From positions 1 through 64,000 of the forward strand of contig CAWUIQ010000017.1 of NCBI GenBank assembly GCA_963922565.1: DNA of 64,000 bases. Reading direction: 5' to 3'. Origin of the DNA: JBCBKL01 sp963922565. Its GTDB lineage: Bacteria > Pseudomonadota > Alphaproteobacteria > Rhodobacterales > Rhodobacteraceae. The notes under the pieces are model-generated. The model was not told where the DNA came from, did not search any database, and saw only the letters and a list, made by a program, of their open reading frames with translations. Position 1 is the stretch's first letter. Each line of letters starts with the position of its first letter. Of the stretch, positions 33,906 to 42,445 are shown in pieces. The position numbers and the translations under genes are program-made.

Positions 33906-35146
33906 CACAGCACGTGACGCACCTTGGTTCGACGGACGAGAGCGAAGCGATGGCCGCGCTGTTGCAGCAGGTCGTCGACTACAGGCCGGTCGTCGGCCCG
34001 CCCATCCCGATTTCCGAGGGCATGAGGCAGGCTTTTCTTAAGTACCCCCGGCATGAATTCGTCGATCAGTTTCGCATGATCTACGACGATCCCGCTATGC
34101 CCCCCCGGTCCAAGACCGATGCGGATGCCACGGCGCTGATGTATTCAAATCAACCCCTGATGTATGTCGGCGCGGACAATAGCAATTTGCCCGCTTCAAG
34201 CTCGGAGCCCGCATTCATCCTGCATCTTCTCTCTGCGCTGGATGTGCAGCCGGGCCACTCTGTTCTTGAGGTCGGGTGCGGTACAGGCTGGCTGCTCGCG
34301 ATAGCGGCCCATCTGGCCGGGAGCCGCGCGCGCGTGGTCGGGATCGAGATCATTGCAGATCTGGCCCGGCAAGCCCGCGCGAACCTCGACCGGGTTGGCC
34401 TAAAGTCGGTGGACGTGATGAACGCGGATGCCAACAGCGCGGCCCAATCCTTGGGATGTTTTGACCGCGTCATCTTCACCGCATCGACCTTTTCGTTTCC
34501 GGAGTTCCTGTTCGATGTGTGCAAGGACGGTGGGCGGCTGGTTATCCCGTTGCGAAACAAGGGGTTGTCGGAAGAAGCGCAGTTCCTGATCAAAGAGGGC
34601 CGGGAATTCCGCGCTGATGGGTCGCGATTGTGCAAATTCGTTCAGATGACCGGGAATACGTCGACCGCTAACGGTATCGTACCGGCGGACCAACCCCTGC
34701 TCGGGCTGATCGAAAACGGTGACTCGGAACCTCTCGATATCCCCGATGGTCCGCCGGGGACGCTTTCATTCAGTACATTCCTGTCAAAAACCCGCCCTGC
34801 GTTCTTTCTGCTTGGACTACGGCCGCCCAGCATCGGATCGAGCCTCGCCGCGGGGACCTTTGGTGACCCAGCAGCACTTGGCATCGCTCTTCTGAGTGCC
34901 GACTGGACCTCTGGGGCGGTATGGAACAAAGGCCGGCTCACTTATTTTGGCGATCCCGGTTACCGGGATGCATTCCTTGATGCATTCGAGGAATGGCAAA
35001 GCTTTGGCAAACCGGACGGGTCCAAATTCCACCTGCGCGCCTGCCCTACGCAGGATGTAGCAACAGCCGATCGGCAAAACGGATCCTGGGTCGAGAGCCG
35101 CGGGGGCGTCTCGTTGATCTGGAGCTTACGACCGCCGGTCCATTGA
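33902..35146 (+). CDS. PIMT-like SAM methyltransferase with C-terminal extension
   Basis: 414 aa with a GTG start overlapping the SagB stop. The SAM-binding motif I is HSVLEVGCGTGWLLAIA, preceded by a PIMT-like entry (RQAFLKYPRHEFVDQF). Further family-like motifs follow, and DRVIFTASTFSFPEFLFD and GGRLVIPLRNKG resemble the substrate-loop regions of protein-L-isoaspartate methyltransferases. About 190 extra residues follow. In other RiPP classes PIMTs convert Asp to isoaspartate or aspartimide. The precursor's D50-T-G and D63-S-G are possible sites. A general repair role is the alternative. Confidence 0.78.
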   Translation: MTQHVTHLGSTDESEAMAALLQQVVDYRPVVGPPIPISEGMRQAFLKYPRHEFVDQFRMIYDDPAMPPRSKTDADATALMYSNQPLMYVGADNSNLPASSSEPAFILHLLSALDVQPGHSVLEVGCGTGWLLAIAAHLAGSRARVVGIEIIADLARQARANLDRVGLKSVDVMNADANSAAQSLGCFDRVIFTASTFSFPEFLFDVCKDGGRLVIPLRNKGLSEEAQFLIKEGREFRADGSRLCKFVQMTGNTSTANGIVPADQPLLGLIENGDSEPLDIPDGPPGTLSFSTFLSKTRPAFFLLGLRPPSIGSSLAAGTFGDPAALGIALLSADWTSGAVWNKGRLTYFGDPGYRDAFLDAFEEWQSFGKPDGSKFHLRACPTQDVATADRQNGSWVESRGGVSLIWSLRPPVH

Positions 35147-35162
35147 GTTTGGAGGAGACCAG

Positions 35163-35681
35163 ATGTCGGGTCTGAACAGTTACGTGATTGCAAAACAGCA
35201 TGCGATCAGGGCGCGCCACATGGCGATCAGCGCTGCCGAGAGCTACACGCCTGTCCAGATCGTCGCCCATGCCGAGGCGGCCGGTCGCAGCGGCGTGCGC
35301 AGAATACGGATCAGGGATTTTCAGATCTGCAGCGACAGCCCGCCGGAATTTGCGGGTCACGACCTTGGCCCGACATCGCCCGAACTTCTGCTCGGCGTTT
35401 TGGCAAGCTGCATCGTTCACACCTACATCATGCAGGCTGCAACCCTGAACATGGGGCTCGACGGGGTCATCGTAGAGGTGACGGCTGACATCGATCTGCG
35501 CGCAGGCCATCCGGATCACCAGGATGTCCCGGCAGCACCCACGAACATCCGGTACACCGCGCATGTTGCCTCTGGCGACGCAGACCTAGAGGAACTCAAC
35601 GACAACGTCCGCAGGGCCTGCCCGGTGATGAACCTGCTCGAACAAAAAAACACGATCGTCGGGGAGGTCCGACCGCTTTAG
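35163..35681 (+). CDS. OsmC/Ohr-like protein
   Basis: 172 aa with the two redox Cys of the OsmC family: C83 in GVLASCIVHTYIM and C153 in RRACPVMNLLEQ. The fold is consistent with OsmC-like peroxide reductases or hydrolases. It is last in the RiPP cluster, 16 bp after the methyltransferase, with a GGAGGAG ribosome site. The role is unknown; it may protect the Cys-rich peptide or its enzymes from oxidation, which is inference. Confidence 0.8.
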   Translation: MSGLNSYVIAKQHAIRARHMAISAAESYTPVQIVAHAEAAGRSGVRRIRIRDFQICSDSPPEFAGHDLGPTSPELLLGVLASCIVHTYIMQAATLNMGLDGVIVEVTADIDLRAGHPDHQDVPAAPTNIRYTAHVASGDADLEELNDNVRRACPVMNLLEQKNTIVGEVRPL

Positions 35682-35723
35682 GAACCCAACCGCCGTTGCC
35701 GCAGGTCAAGGAGGATCACACGC

Positions 35724-36224
35724 ATGGTACGTTTCGCTTTGCTTTTGTTCTGCCTGTCAGTCGTCTTCCTCGGCCCTGGGGAGGCTCAGAGTGAAACAAG
35801 CTCGGACAATGAAACGGCACTGCCGCAGAGCGCGGAGGATATCCGCATTGTCGATGTCGACCCCGAAAGTACACTGGGGCCCGCGCCGCTGCCCGATTGG
35901 ATCGCACCCATGGAAAGCGACGATCCCGCCCTTGCGCCCTTCACCGGCATCTGGCGCGGCCAGTGGGAGGGAACCCTCGACACCTACTTCGCCATAGTCG
36001 AGGCCAAGGATAACAGGGTTAAGGTTTTTCACTCGTGGGGCTCGAACGTTTTGCTGCCCGATCCCGGCATGCGCTACGTGTGGGGGACAATCCATGGCGA
36101 CGTGCTGCTGCTGCCGGGCGACATGGCATCGATTTCCCTGAGAGACACGAAGGACGGCACGTTGTTCGGCCTCTACTATAGCCGGGCGGTGCACATGCCA
36201 TCGCGGATCGTGCTGTCCAAATAG
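35724..36224 (+). CDS. Secreted hypothetical protein
   Basis: 166 aa. The signal peptide MVRFALLLFCLSVVFLGPGEAQS is followed by a low-complexity acidic region and PFTGIWRGQWEGTLDTYFAIVEAKDN, a motif suggesting a beta-rich extracellular domain. GGAGG precedes the ATG. It lies 42 bp after the osmC gene, so it may be the tail of the RiPP transcript. No enzyme motif was found. Confidence 0.75.
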   Translation: MVRFALLLFCLSVVFLGPGEAQSETSSDNETALPQSAEDIRIVDVDPESTLGPAPLPDWIAPMESDDPALAPFTGIWRGQWEGTLDTYFAIVEAKDNRVKVFHSWGSNVLLPDPGMRYVWGTIHGDVLLLPGDMASISLRDTKDGTLFGLYYSRAVHMPSRIVLSK

Positions 36225-36312
36225 CATAATCTGCTCCAGCGCCATTGCGCCGCTAAACTGGACAAAACCAATCTGCACAGCTGAAGGGCACACCAGCGGC
36301 CCAGTCGGACAT

Positions 36313-36328
36313 TTGGGCTGTCAAAGCA
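36313..36328 (+). repeat. 16-bp sequence shared with 56563-56578
   Basis: TTGGGCTGTCAAAGCA occurs exactly here and at 56563-56578 in the same orientation. The following bases (TCAG here, CTCAG there) are also similar. It lies in a 262-bp gap (36225-36486) with no gene. It could be a remnant of a dispersed repeat. Confidence 0.5.
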
Positions 36329-36486
36329 TCAGATGGCAAGAAATCGCTCAGCAAGAACGCGGCGGTGTCCTTATCGCGAAGACGTGATGACGGATCCGCG
36401 GGCTAAACGGAGAATGTGTTGAGAGGTTCGCACGTGCAGCATTGAGTTTATCGCGGCTGCATTTCGAGCAATCAAAGGAGTTTTAG

Positions 36487-36939
36487 ATGACCTCCATTTC
36501 TCCGAATACACTTCTCTTGGGCGCGGCGTTGTCCGCTGTCGCTGCATTGGCAAGGGCGGGTGAGTGCCCCGAAGAGCATCGTCTGACAGAACCGCGGACA
36601 CTGGAGCGCGTCTCAAGTGAGGGCGTCATGGTCGAGGTGCGCGAGCAGCTCGACATGGACGGCTGGCGCGAGATGGGAAATTTTCGACTGCGCACCCGCC
36701 ATTTCACGATTGCGCCGGGCGGAACGGTGGCCAATCACAATCACGCGGACCGGCCTTCGATCATCTACTTCGTGAGCGGCGAGATCTTTGAGCACAACGC
36801 ATTATGTGCGGTTCCGATCCTGCACAAGGCCGGAGAAACGACCGGCGAATTCGGCCCGGATGTGCGGCATTGGTGGAGCAATGAGGGTACCGAGCCTGTT
36901 GTTTTGATCTCGTCCGACGTCGTGCCCTTCAGCCCATAA
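36487..36939 (+). CDS. Secreted cupin-domain protein
   Basis: 150 aa. The N-terminal hydrophobic start MTSISPNTLLLGAALSAVAALARA looks like a signal peptide. A cupin motif follows: FTIAPGGTVANHNHADRPSIIYFVSGEI with metal-binding His pairs. The end WSNEGTEPVVLISSDVVPF is cupin-like. AAAGGAG precedes the ATG. It may bind a small molecule outside the cytoplasm. It is separated from the RiPP genes by a gene-free stretch. Confidence 0.8.
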   Translation: MTSISPNTLLLGAALSAVAALARAGECPEEHRLTEPRTLERVSSEGVMVEVREQLDMDGWREMGNFRLRTRHFTIAPGGTVANHNHADRPSIIYFVSGEIFEHNALCAVPILHKAGETTGEFGPDVRHWWSNEGTEPVVLISSDVVPFSP

Positions 36940-36985
36940 CGCAGATGACCCATACGCATCCAGCCGAACCGACTTGGAGAAGACG

Positions 36986-37132
36986 ATGAATACCAATGGC
37001 AAGACGCGGCTGATCAACGAGTCAGTTGTCGCTAGGCAGCTTGCGGACGCCGCCATTTTCCCGCGTTCCAACGCTGCTGGTGACACTTTCGGCGTCTTGT
37101 CACTTATCAACGGCGAAAGGTCCCCGGCATGA
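36986..37132 (+). CDS. 48-aa small protein overlapping the patatin start
   Basis: MNTNGKTRLINESVVARQLA and onward, 48 aa, ending SPA just before a stop that overlaps the patatin ATG (ATGA). TTGGAGA lies 7 nt upstream. It has no signal peptide and no recognised motif. The coupled overlap and the ribosome site support real translation; function is unknown. Confidence 0.55.
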   Translation: MNTNGKTRLINESVVARQLADAAIFPRSNAAGDTFGVLSLINGERSPA

Positions 37133-38214
37133 GCGGCAAAGTGTTACGCGGCCCGGGGCGCCGCAACAAGGCCCACAAAGGTGTAAACATCGCGCTGCAA
37201 GGCGGGGGCGCGCATGGCGCCTTTACCTGGGGCGTGCTCGACAAACTGTTCGAGGATGACCGCATCTGGATCGAGGCGATTTCGGGCACATCGGCGGGTG
37301 CAATGAATGCAGTCGTGGCCGCGCATGGCATGCACGAGGCCGGTGCAGTGGGTGCGCGCGCCGCGCTCGAGCGTTTCTGGAAGGCGGTCAGTGAAGCGGG
37401 CGCGGCAAGCCCCTATCGGCGCGGCGTGGTGGGCCGCGTTACGGGCGACTGGTCGCTCAAACACTCGCCCGCCTTTGTCTGGCTCGACCTGATGAGCCGC
37501 ATGGTTTCGCCCTACCAGCTTAACCCCTTTGACTACAATCCGCTCAGGAACCTTGTTGAGCGCATGGTCGATTTCAAAAGGGTCAAGGGCTGCGGGGATA
37601 TGCAGGTTTTCATCTCTGCCACCAATGTCGAGACCGGTCACGCACGGGTTTTCCAGACGGATGACATAGACCTCGATGTGGTGATGGCTTCCGCCTGCCT
37701 GCCCTCCATGTTCCAGGCCGTCATGATAGATGGAGAACCCTATTGGGACGGGGGTTTCATGGGGAACCCGCCGCTTTATCCGTTCTTTGAAGGATCGCCT
37801 TCGAACGACATCCTCATCGTGCAGATCAACCCCGTTTTCCGGGCCGGGGTCCCGCGCACCGCGCCCGACATTCAAAACCGGCTGAATGAAATCACGTTCA
37901 ACGCCTCACTGCTGCACGAACTGCGCGCGATCGACTTCGTCACCCGGCTTCTCGACGAGGGCAAGCTTGATGAGGCGGACTACAAGCGGATGCACATCCA
38001 TGTGATCCAGTCGCGCAAACGCATGCGGGAACTCGATGCAACCTCGAAACTGAATGCCGAATGGAGCTTTTTGCAGCATCTCTTCGAGATCGGGCGGGAT
38101 ACCGCGGCCAAATGGCTGGACGCGCATTTCGATGACCTTGGCAATCGCTCAAGCGTGAATGTGCGCTGGATGTTCGAAACACCTGAGGCGCAAACACGAA
38201 AGGCTGCGGAATGA
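37129..38214 (+). CDS. Patatin-like phospholipase (RssA-type)
   Basis: 361 aa. The oxyanion loop is ALQGGGAHGAFTWGV, the nucleophile elbow ISGTSAGAMNAV (GxSxG) and the dyad Asp YWDGGFMGNPPLYP (DGG). It is a cytoplasmic serine lipase or acyl hydrolase. It is coupled to the upstream 48-aa frame and to a 50-aa frame downstream (ATGA). Substrate unknown; the MFS gene behind it suggests a small transport and lipid operon. Confidence 0.92.
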   Translation: MSGKVLRGPGRRNKAHKGVNIALQGGGAHGAFTWGVLDKLFEDDRIWIEAISGTSAGAMNAVVAAHGMHEAGAVGARAALERFWKAVSEAGAASPYRRGVVGRVTGDWSLKHSPAFVWLDLMSRMVSPYQLNPFDYNPLRNLVERMVDFKRVKGCGDMQVFISATNVETGHARVFQTDDIDLDVVMASACLPSMFQAVMIDGEPYWDGGFMGNPPLYPFFEGSPSNDILIVQINPVFRAGVPRTAPDIQNRLNEITFNASLLHELRAIDFVTRLLDEGKLDEADYKRMHIHVIQSRKRMRELDATSKLNAEWSFLQHLFEIGRDTAAKWLDAHFDDLGNRSSVNVRWMFETPEAQTRKAAE

Positions 38215-38363
38215 TCAAGTCGCACATACGCGCGTTCGTTTTCGTCCTTCTTTCAGCGGTTTCAGCATTGAGTGAACCGGCGACCACCGCGCCGCGCAAT
38301 GCAGCCGGTGATGCCTGCGAGTTGCCGCTCGATGTTCTCGATACCATGCAAAAGAACCACTGA
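38211..38363 (+). CDS. 50-aa predicted secreted small protein
   Basis: The translation starts MIKSHIRAFVFVLLSAVSAL and ends DTMQKNH; the first 21 residues look like a signal peptide with an Ala-rich cut region. Its ATG overlaps the patatin stop, and it stops 3 bp before the MFS GTG. One Cys. It was missed by size-limited gene calling. Function unknown. Confidence 0.6.
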   Translation: MIKSHIRAFVFVLLSAVSALSEPATTAPRNAAGDACELPLDVLDTMQKNH

Positions 38364-38366
38364 GCC

Positions 38367-39554
38367 GTGTGGTATGTTGTCGAAGGTGCGCTGCGCGGTG
38401 AGCGATCGCGCGACGTGGCGCGGCGTTTCGGCATCGTGGCCTTGGTCAGCTTTCTGACCCTCGTCGACCTCTTTGGCAGCCAGGCGCTGCTGCCGCAGAT
38501 CATAGACGCCTACGCGACAGAGCCGGGCCTCGCCGGTATCGCGGTGAATGCCGCGACCTTGGGTATGGCCATCGCAGGCCTGACGGTGGCTTGGTTTGCC
38601 GACCGGATCGATCGGAAACAGGGGATCTGGATTTGTCTGGCGCTGCTTTCGATACCGACGACACTCTTGGCATTTACGGATTCAATCTGGGTCTTTCTTG
38701 TCCTGCGGGTTCTGCAGGGCATGTTCATGGCGGCGGCCTTTACCCTGACGATGACGTATCTGAGTGAGCAATGCGATGTCATGGCCGTGGGCGGCGCTAT
38801 GGCGGCCTACATCACCGGCAACGTGGCATCGAACCTTTTCGGGCGCCTGCTGGCAGTCTCTGCAAGCGATCTTTTCGGCCTGTCGGGGTCTTTTCTCGTC
38901 TTCGCGGGGTTGAACCTGATCGGGGCCGCCTTGGCCTTCGCCTTGATCGGGCCGCGCGACATGGAACCACCCATGCGAACGGGCTCCCCGCTCAAGGCAT
39001 GGCGAACCCATTGGGCCGATCCTGCGCTCCGCGCTGCCTTTGCGATCGGCTTCCTGATCCTCTTTGTCTTTGTCGGTGTCTTCACTTACGTGAACCTGCA
39101 TCTCGTGGATGCGCTTGGGGTGCCGGCAAGCTATTTGGGTCTGGTCTACCTCGTCTTCATCCCTGCCCTGTTCACGACGCCATCGGCCGGCGGGGTGGCC
39201 AAGCGTTTGGGTCCGCGGCGGACCCTCATGATGGCACTGGCAATTGGCCTGGCCAGTACTTTGCTGACGCTCTTCCCGTCCCTGCCCGTTGTCCTTGGCG
39301 CCCTTGCTGTCATCGGGGCCGCTATGTTCTTTGCGCAAGCCGCCGCGACGGGCTTCGTCAGCCAGCGCGTCACCCATGATCAGGCGGCCGCGAACGGCCT
39401 CTACCTGACCAGCTACTATGCGGGTGGGCTCGTTGGGGCCTTTGTTCTGGGGCAAGTGCAGGCGGTCGCTGGTTGGACAGGCGTTGTGATCGGACTGGCG
39501 CTTGCGCTCGCGCTGTCGCTCTTGGTCGCGCGACGCCTTACGCTTGATCGCTGA
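38367..39554 (+). CDS. MFS transporter
   Basis: 395 aa with 12 hydrophobic segments. WFADRIDRKQGIWICL is a loop 2-3 motif typical of MFS proteins. The overall pattern fits a drug- or metabolite-exporting MFS member (for example the YnfM type), which is inference. GTG start, 3 bp after the 50-aa frame. It is likely in the patatin transcript. Substrate unknown. Confidence 0.88.
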   Translation: MWYVVEGALRGERSRDVARRFGIVALVSFLTLVDLFGSQALLPQIIDAYATEPGLAGIAVNAATLGMAIAGLTVAWFADRIDRKQGIWICLALLSIPTTLLAFTDSIWVFLVLRVLQGMFMAAAFTLTMTYLSEQCDVMAVGGAMAAYITGNVASNLFGRLLAVSASDLFGLSGSFLVFAGLNLIGAALAFALIGPRDMEPPMRTGSPLKAWRTHWADPALRAAFAIGFLILFVFVGVFTYVNLHLVDALGVPASYLGLVYLVFIPALFTTPSAGGVAKRLGPRRTLMMALAIGLASTLLTLFPSLPVVLGALAVIGAAMFFAQAAATGFVSQRVTHDQAAANGLYLTSYYAGGLVGAFVLGQVQAVAGWTGVVIGLALALALSLLVARRLTLDR

Positions 39555-39608
39555 ACCCCAAGGCACCGATCATGCAGTTTCCGGTGTAACGTTTCCCATT
39601 AAGAAACA

Positions 39609-39632
39609 GGCGGCCCTAACATTGGGGCCGCC
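39609..39632. terminator. Hairpin between convergent MFS and AhpD-like genes
   Basis: GGCGGCCC (39609-39616) pairs with 39625-39632, an 8-bp stem with an 8-nt loop. On the minus strand TGTTTCTT follows the stem, so it likely ends the AhpD-like transcript and perhaps the MFS one as well. Confidence 0.6.
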
Positions 39633-39651
39633 ACATATGGGGTGTATTAAG

Positions 39652-40221
39652 TCAGGCAGCCAAAGGCGTTCCGCTCCGCTTCCACGCAAATGGTTTCACC
39701 GGTTCGTCGAGCGGTGTTTCGGCGACGTGGTTGGTGTAGTTCGACATGACCTTCTGCGCCAGACCGAGGATGATATCGAGGACAGCGCGGTGCCCGTACC
39801 CGGCATCAAAGAACGCCTGTATCTGTGCGTCGGTTACGTTCCCGCGTTCGCGCAACATCTGAAGGGTAAATCGACGCAGCGCTTCGAGCTTTTCGCTGGG
39901 CAGCGGTGTTTCGTTTCGCAGCGCGTCGATGATCTCGTCAGAGACCTTCATGCGTTTCGCAATGCCCGTATGGGCCGGAACACAGTAGTGGCACTCGTGC
40001 TCGACATTGATGGTCTGCCAAACCACGGTCAGTTCGTCCGCGTCAAAGTCGGTTTCGACAAAGAGCTTGTGCAGCAACTGGTAACCTTCCAGCGCCTGAG
40101 GACTTTCGGCCATCACCTTATGCAGGCCGGGCAAGCGACCAAAGGCCTTTTGGCTGTTCTCAAGCAGTGGTTTCGAGGCTTCCGGGGCAGTTTCAAGGTC
40201 GTGGGAGGGAAAATCGGTCAT
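39652..40221 (-). CDS. AhpD/carboxymuconolactone-decarboxylase-like protein
   Basis: 189 aa with the AhpD-like helix bundle and the CxxC-His active site VEHECHYCVPAHTGIAKRM. These proteins reduce thiols or alkylhydroperoxides. It is divergent from a TetR gene with two operator sites in the gap, which suggests it is the target. AGGACC precedes the ATG. Confidence 0.88.
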   Translation of the reverse strand: MTDFPSHDLETAPEASKPLLENSQKAFGRLPGLHKVMAESPQALEGYQLLHKLFVETDFDADELTVVWQTINVEHECHYCVPAHTGIAKRMKVSDEIIDALRNETPLPSEKLEALRRFTLQMLRERGNVTDAQIQAFFDAGYGHRAVLDIILGLAQKVMSNYTNHVAETPLDEPVKPFAWKRSGTPLAA

Positions 40222-40265
40222 GGGAGGTCCTGTTTTCTGAGGTGGTGCCCCTTAATTGTACTTTC

Positions 40266-40307
40266 TTGAACGATCGCTCAAGTATATATATTTGAGTGAT
40301 CGTTCAA
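40266..40307. promoter_or_regulatory. Tandem TetR-type operators in a divergent promoter
   Basis: Two 16-bp imperfect palindromes, TTGAACGATCGCTCAA (40266-40281) and TTGAGTGATCGTTCAA (40292-40307), flank an A/T-rich TATATATAT core. Together they form a 42-bp inverted repeat that would cover both promoters of the AhpD-like and TetR genes. Confidence 0.65.
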
Positions 40308-40321
40308 GAAAAGGTGATCGC

Positions 40322-40912
40322 TTGCCCCGCAAACCGGCATACGACAAAAACACGTTGATCGACCGCGCCCGCGACTTGTTCTGGAAACAGGGTTGGGCCG
40401 GTACATCGCTCAAGGATCTTGAGCGGACGCTGGGTTTGAACCCGGGCAGCTTTTATGCGGCCTTCGGCTCAAAAGATAAGCTGTTTGAACTGGCGCTCGA
40501 CAGATATGCTCAAGGCGGAACGAAGCGGCTAAGGGATCTTGCGGCAGAGCATGGTGCCCTCGGCGCCTTGCAACGTTACCCTGGCCTGGTAATCGATGGG
40601 TCCAGCACGCCCGCCAAGGCCTGTATGCTTGCAAAAACCGTCCTCGAACTGAAGAACCAGAACGATCAGCTGGCCGCCCGGGCCAATGCCCATCTCAGCA
40701 ACATGGAAAACCTCTTTGCCGACCTGTTTCGCGAGGCACAGGCGGCGGGCGAGGTTTCGGACAGATACGATGCCGATGCGCTGGCGCGACGGTACCAGTC
40801 AGACCTGCTCGGGCTGCGCGTGTCGGCGGAGAGGGTCGGCGTTGACGCAAAGGCGATCGCAGACGAAATCGCGGCGCGTCTGGCTGAGCTGGCTCATCAC
40901 GAAGCCAGCTGA
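40322..40912 (+). CDS. TetR-family regulator
   Basis: 196 aa. The helix-turn-helix lies in DLFWKQGWAGTSLKDLERTLGLNPGSFYAAFGSKDKLFE, typical of TetR-type regulators of this subgroup. I chose the TTG start (MPRKPAYDKNT), 7 nt after AAGGTGAT; ATG-initiated readings extend through the operators. It is likely autoregulated and represses the AhpD-like gene. Confidence 0.85.
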   Translation: MPRKPAYDKNTLIDRARDLFWKQGWAGTSLKDLERTLGLNPGSFYAAFGSKDKLFELALDRYAQGGTKRLRDLAAEHGALGALQRYPGLVIDGSSTPAKACMLAKTVLELKNQNDQLAARANAHLSNMENLFADLFREAQAAGEVSDRYDADALARRYQSDLLGLRVSAERVGVDAKAIADEIAARLAELAHHEAS

Positions 40913-40994
40913 GCGACCTCATGTGCCACCAAACCTGAGCGTTTCGTATTCTACTTGTCTCTGAATTCCGCCACGTAGCTCCGGGACGCAGTGA

Positions 40995-42419
40995 TCAGTG
41001 CGCGATCATGACGTGCCGAACAGCGGTGTAGTCCTCGAGCGCATACATCGACATATCCTTGCCATATCCCGACTGCTTCAGTCCGCCATGGGGCATCTCG
41101 TTGACCAGCATGAAATGCGTATTCACCCACGTGCAGCCGTATTGAAGCGCTGCCGACGCCTCCATGGCCTTGCCGATATCCCCGGTCCAGACGGAAGACG
41201 CCAGACCGTAGGGGCTGTCATTGGCCCAGTCGATGACCGGGTCGTCATCGGTAAAGCGCGTAACCGAAACAACGGGGCCGAACACTTCGCGCTGCACGAT
41301 CTCGTCCTGCTGCAACGCGCCTGCGATGACCGTTGGGTGATAGTAATAACCCGCGCCGCCGACCGGACTGCCTCCGGTCGTAATCTCGATATGCGATTGA
41401 TCCGAGGCACGCTCTACGAAACTCGCCACCCGGTCCCGCTGGCGCGGCGAAATCAGCGGAGGGATCTCGTTCACCGTATCGTCGGCATTGTTGTAGACGA
41501 TGCTGGCGGCGGCAGCGGTCAGGTCCGAAACGAAATTGTCGTAGATCGAGGCATGCGCGTAGACACGGCAAGCCGCGGTGCAATCCTGTCCCGCGTTGTA
41601 GTAACCGAACGCTTTCAGCCCCTCGACCGTGCGCGCCACATCCGCATCGCCAAAGACGATGACGGGCGCCTTGCCACCCAATTCAAGATGGGTTCGCTTG
41701 ACCCCCTTGGAGGCGGCCATCAGAACCTTCTTGCCCGTGGCCACATCGCCGGTGATCGAAATCATGTCGACATCCGGGTGATTGACCAGAGTGTTGCCGA
41801 CCGAACTGCCCTGACCGGTGATCACGTTCACAACACCTTCGGGCAGGATGTCCGCCAGGATCCTGGCAAAGGCCAAGGCGGTCAGTGGCGTTTGTTCAGA
41901 CGGTTTCATGACAAGCGTGTTGCCGCCAGCAAGCGCCGGTGCCAGCTTCCACGCCATCATCATGATCGGATAGTTCCATGGCGCAATGGAAGCGACGACG
42001 CCAATCGGGTCGCGCCGGATCATTGAGGTATGACCCTCCATGTAGCTGCCCGCGACCGGTCCATGCATGTTGCGTACGGCACCCGCAAAGTAGCGGAAAC
42101 AGTCAGCCACCGCCGGGATTTCCTCGTTGCGCACCTCGTTTATGGGTTTGCCGCAATTCAACGCTTCGAGCTTGGCGAGGTTCTCAAGGTCTGCCTCAAC
42201 GGCATCGGCGATCTGGAGCAATAGGCCAGAGCGTTCGCTCGGCGTCGTCTTTGCCCAACCGGGAAACGCCGCCCGGGCTGCGGCGACGGCCCGATCAATC
42301 TGGTCGGCATTGGCCTCTGGCATCCTGACGATTTCCTCGCTTGTGCGGGGGTTCAGCACGATCTCTTCCGCCTCGGTTCCGGCCTCGAAATCCTTGCCGA
42401 TGAGCATGTTGGTTTCCAT
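40995..42419 (-). CDS. Aldehyde dehydrogenase, aminobutyraldehyde/betaine-aldehyde type
   Basis: 474 aa NAD-type aldehyde dehydrogenase. The active-site Cys is in YYNAGQDCTAACR and the general-base Glu in HLELGGKAPVIVF. The NAD-binding segment is SITGDVATGKKVL, with Asp at a position usually Gly-Ser. It resembles the polyamine-pathway (PatD-like) members. It sits last in the transporter operon. The substrate is probably an aminoaldehyde or betaine aldehyde, inferred from context. Confidence 0.85.
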   Translation of the reverse strand: METNMLIGKDFEAGTEAEEIVLNPRTSEEIVRMPEANADQIDRAVAAARAAFPGWAKTTPSERSGLLLQIADAVEADLENLAKLEALNCGKPINEVRNEEIPAVADCFRYFAGAVRNMHGPVAGSYMEGHTSMIRRDPIGVVASIAPWNYPIMMMAWKLAPALAGGNTLVMKPSEQTPLTALAFARILADILPEGVVNVITGQGSSVGNTLVNHPDVDMISITGDVATGKKVLMAASKGVKRTHLELGGKAPVIVFGDADVARTVEGLKAFGYYNAGQDCTAACRVYAHASIYDNFVSDLTAAAASIVYNNADDTVNEIPPLISPRQRDRVASFVERASDQSHIEITTGGSPVGGAGYYYHPTVIAGALQQDEIVQREVFGPVVSVTRFTDDDPVIDWANDSPYGLASSVWTGDIGKAMEASAALQYGCTWVNTHFMLVNEMPHGGLKQSGYGKDMSMYALEDYTAVRHVMIAH

Positions 42420-42445
42420 GAGGTCTCTCCCTTAGTGTCAGTGGT

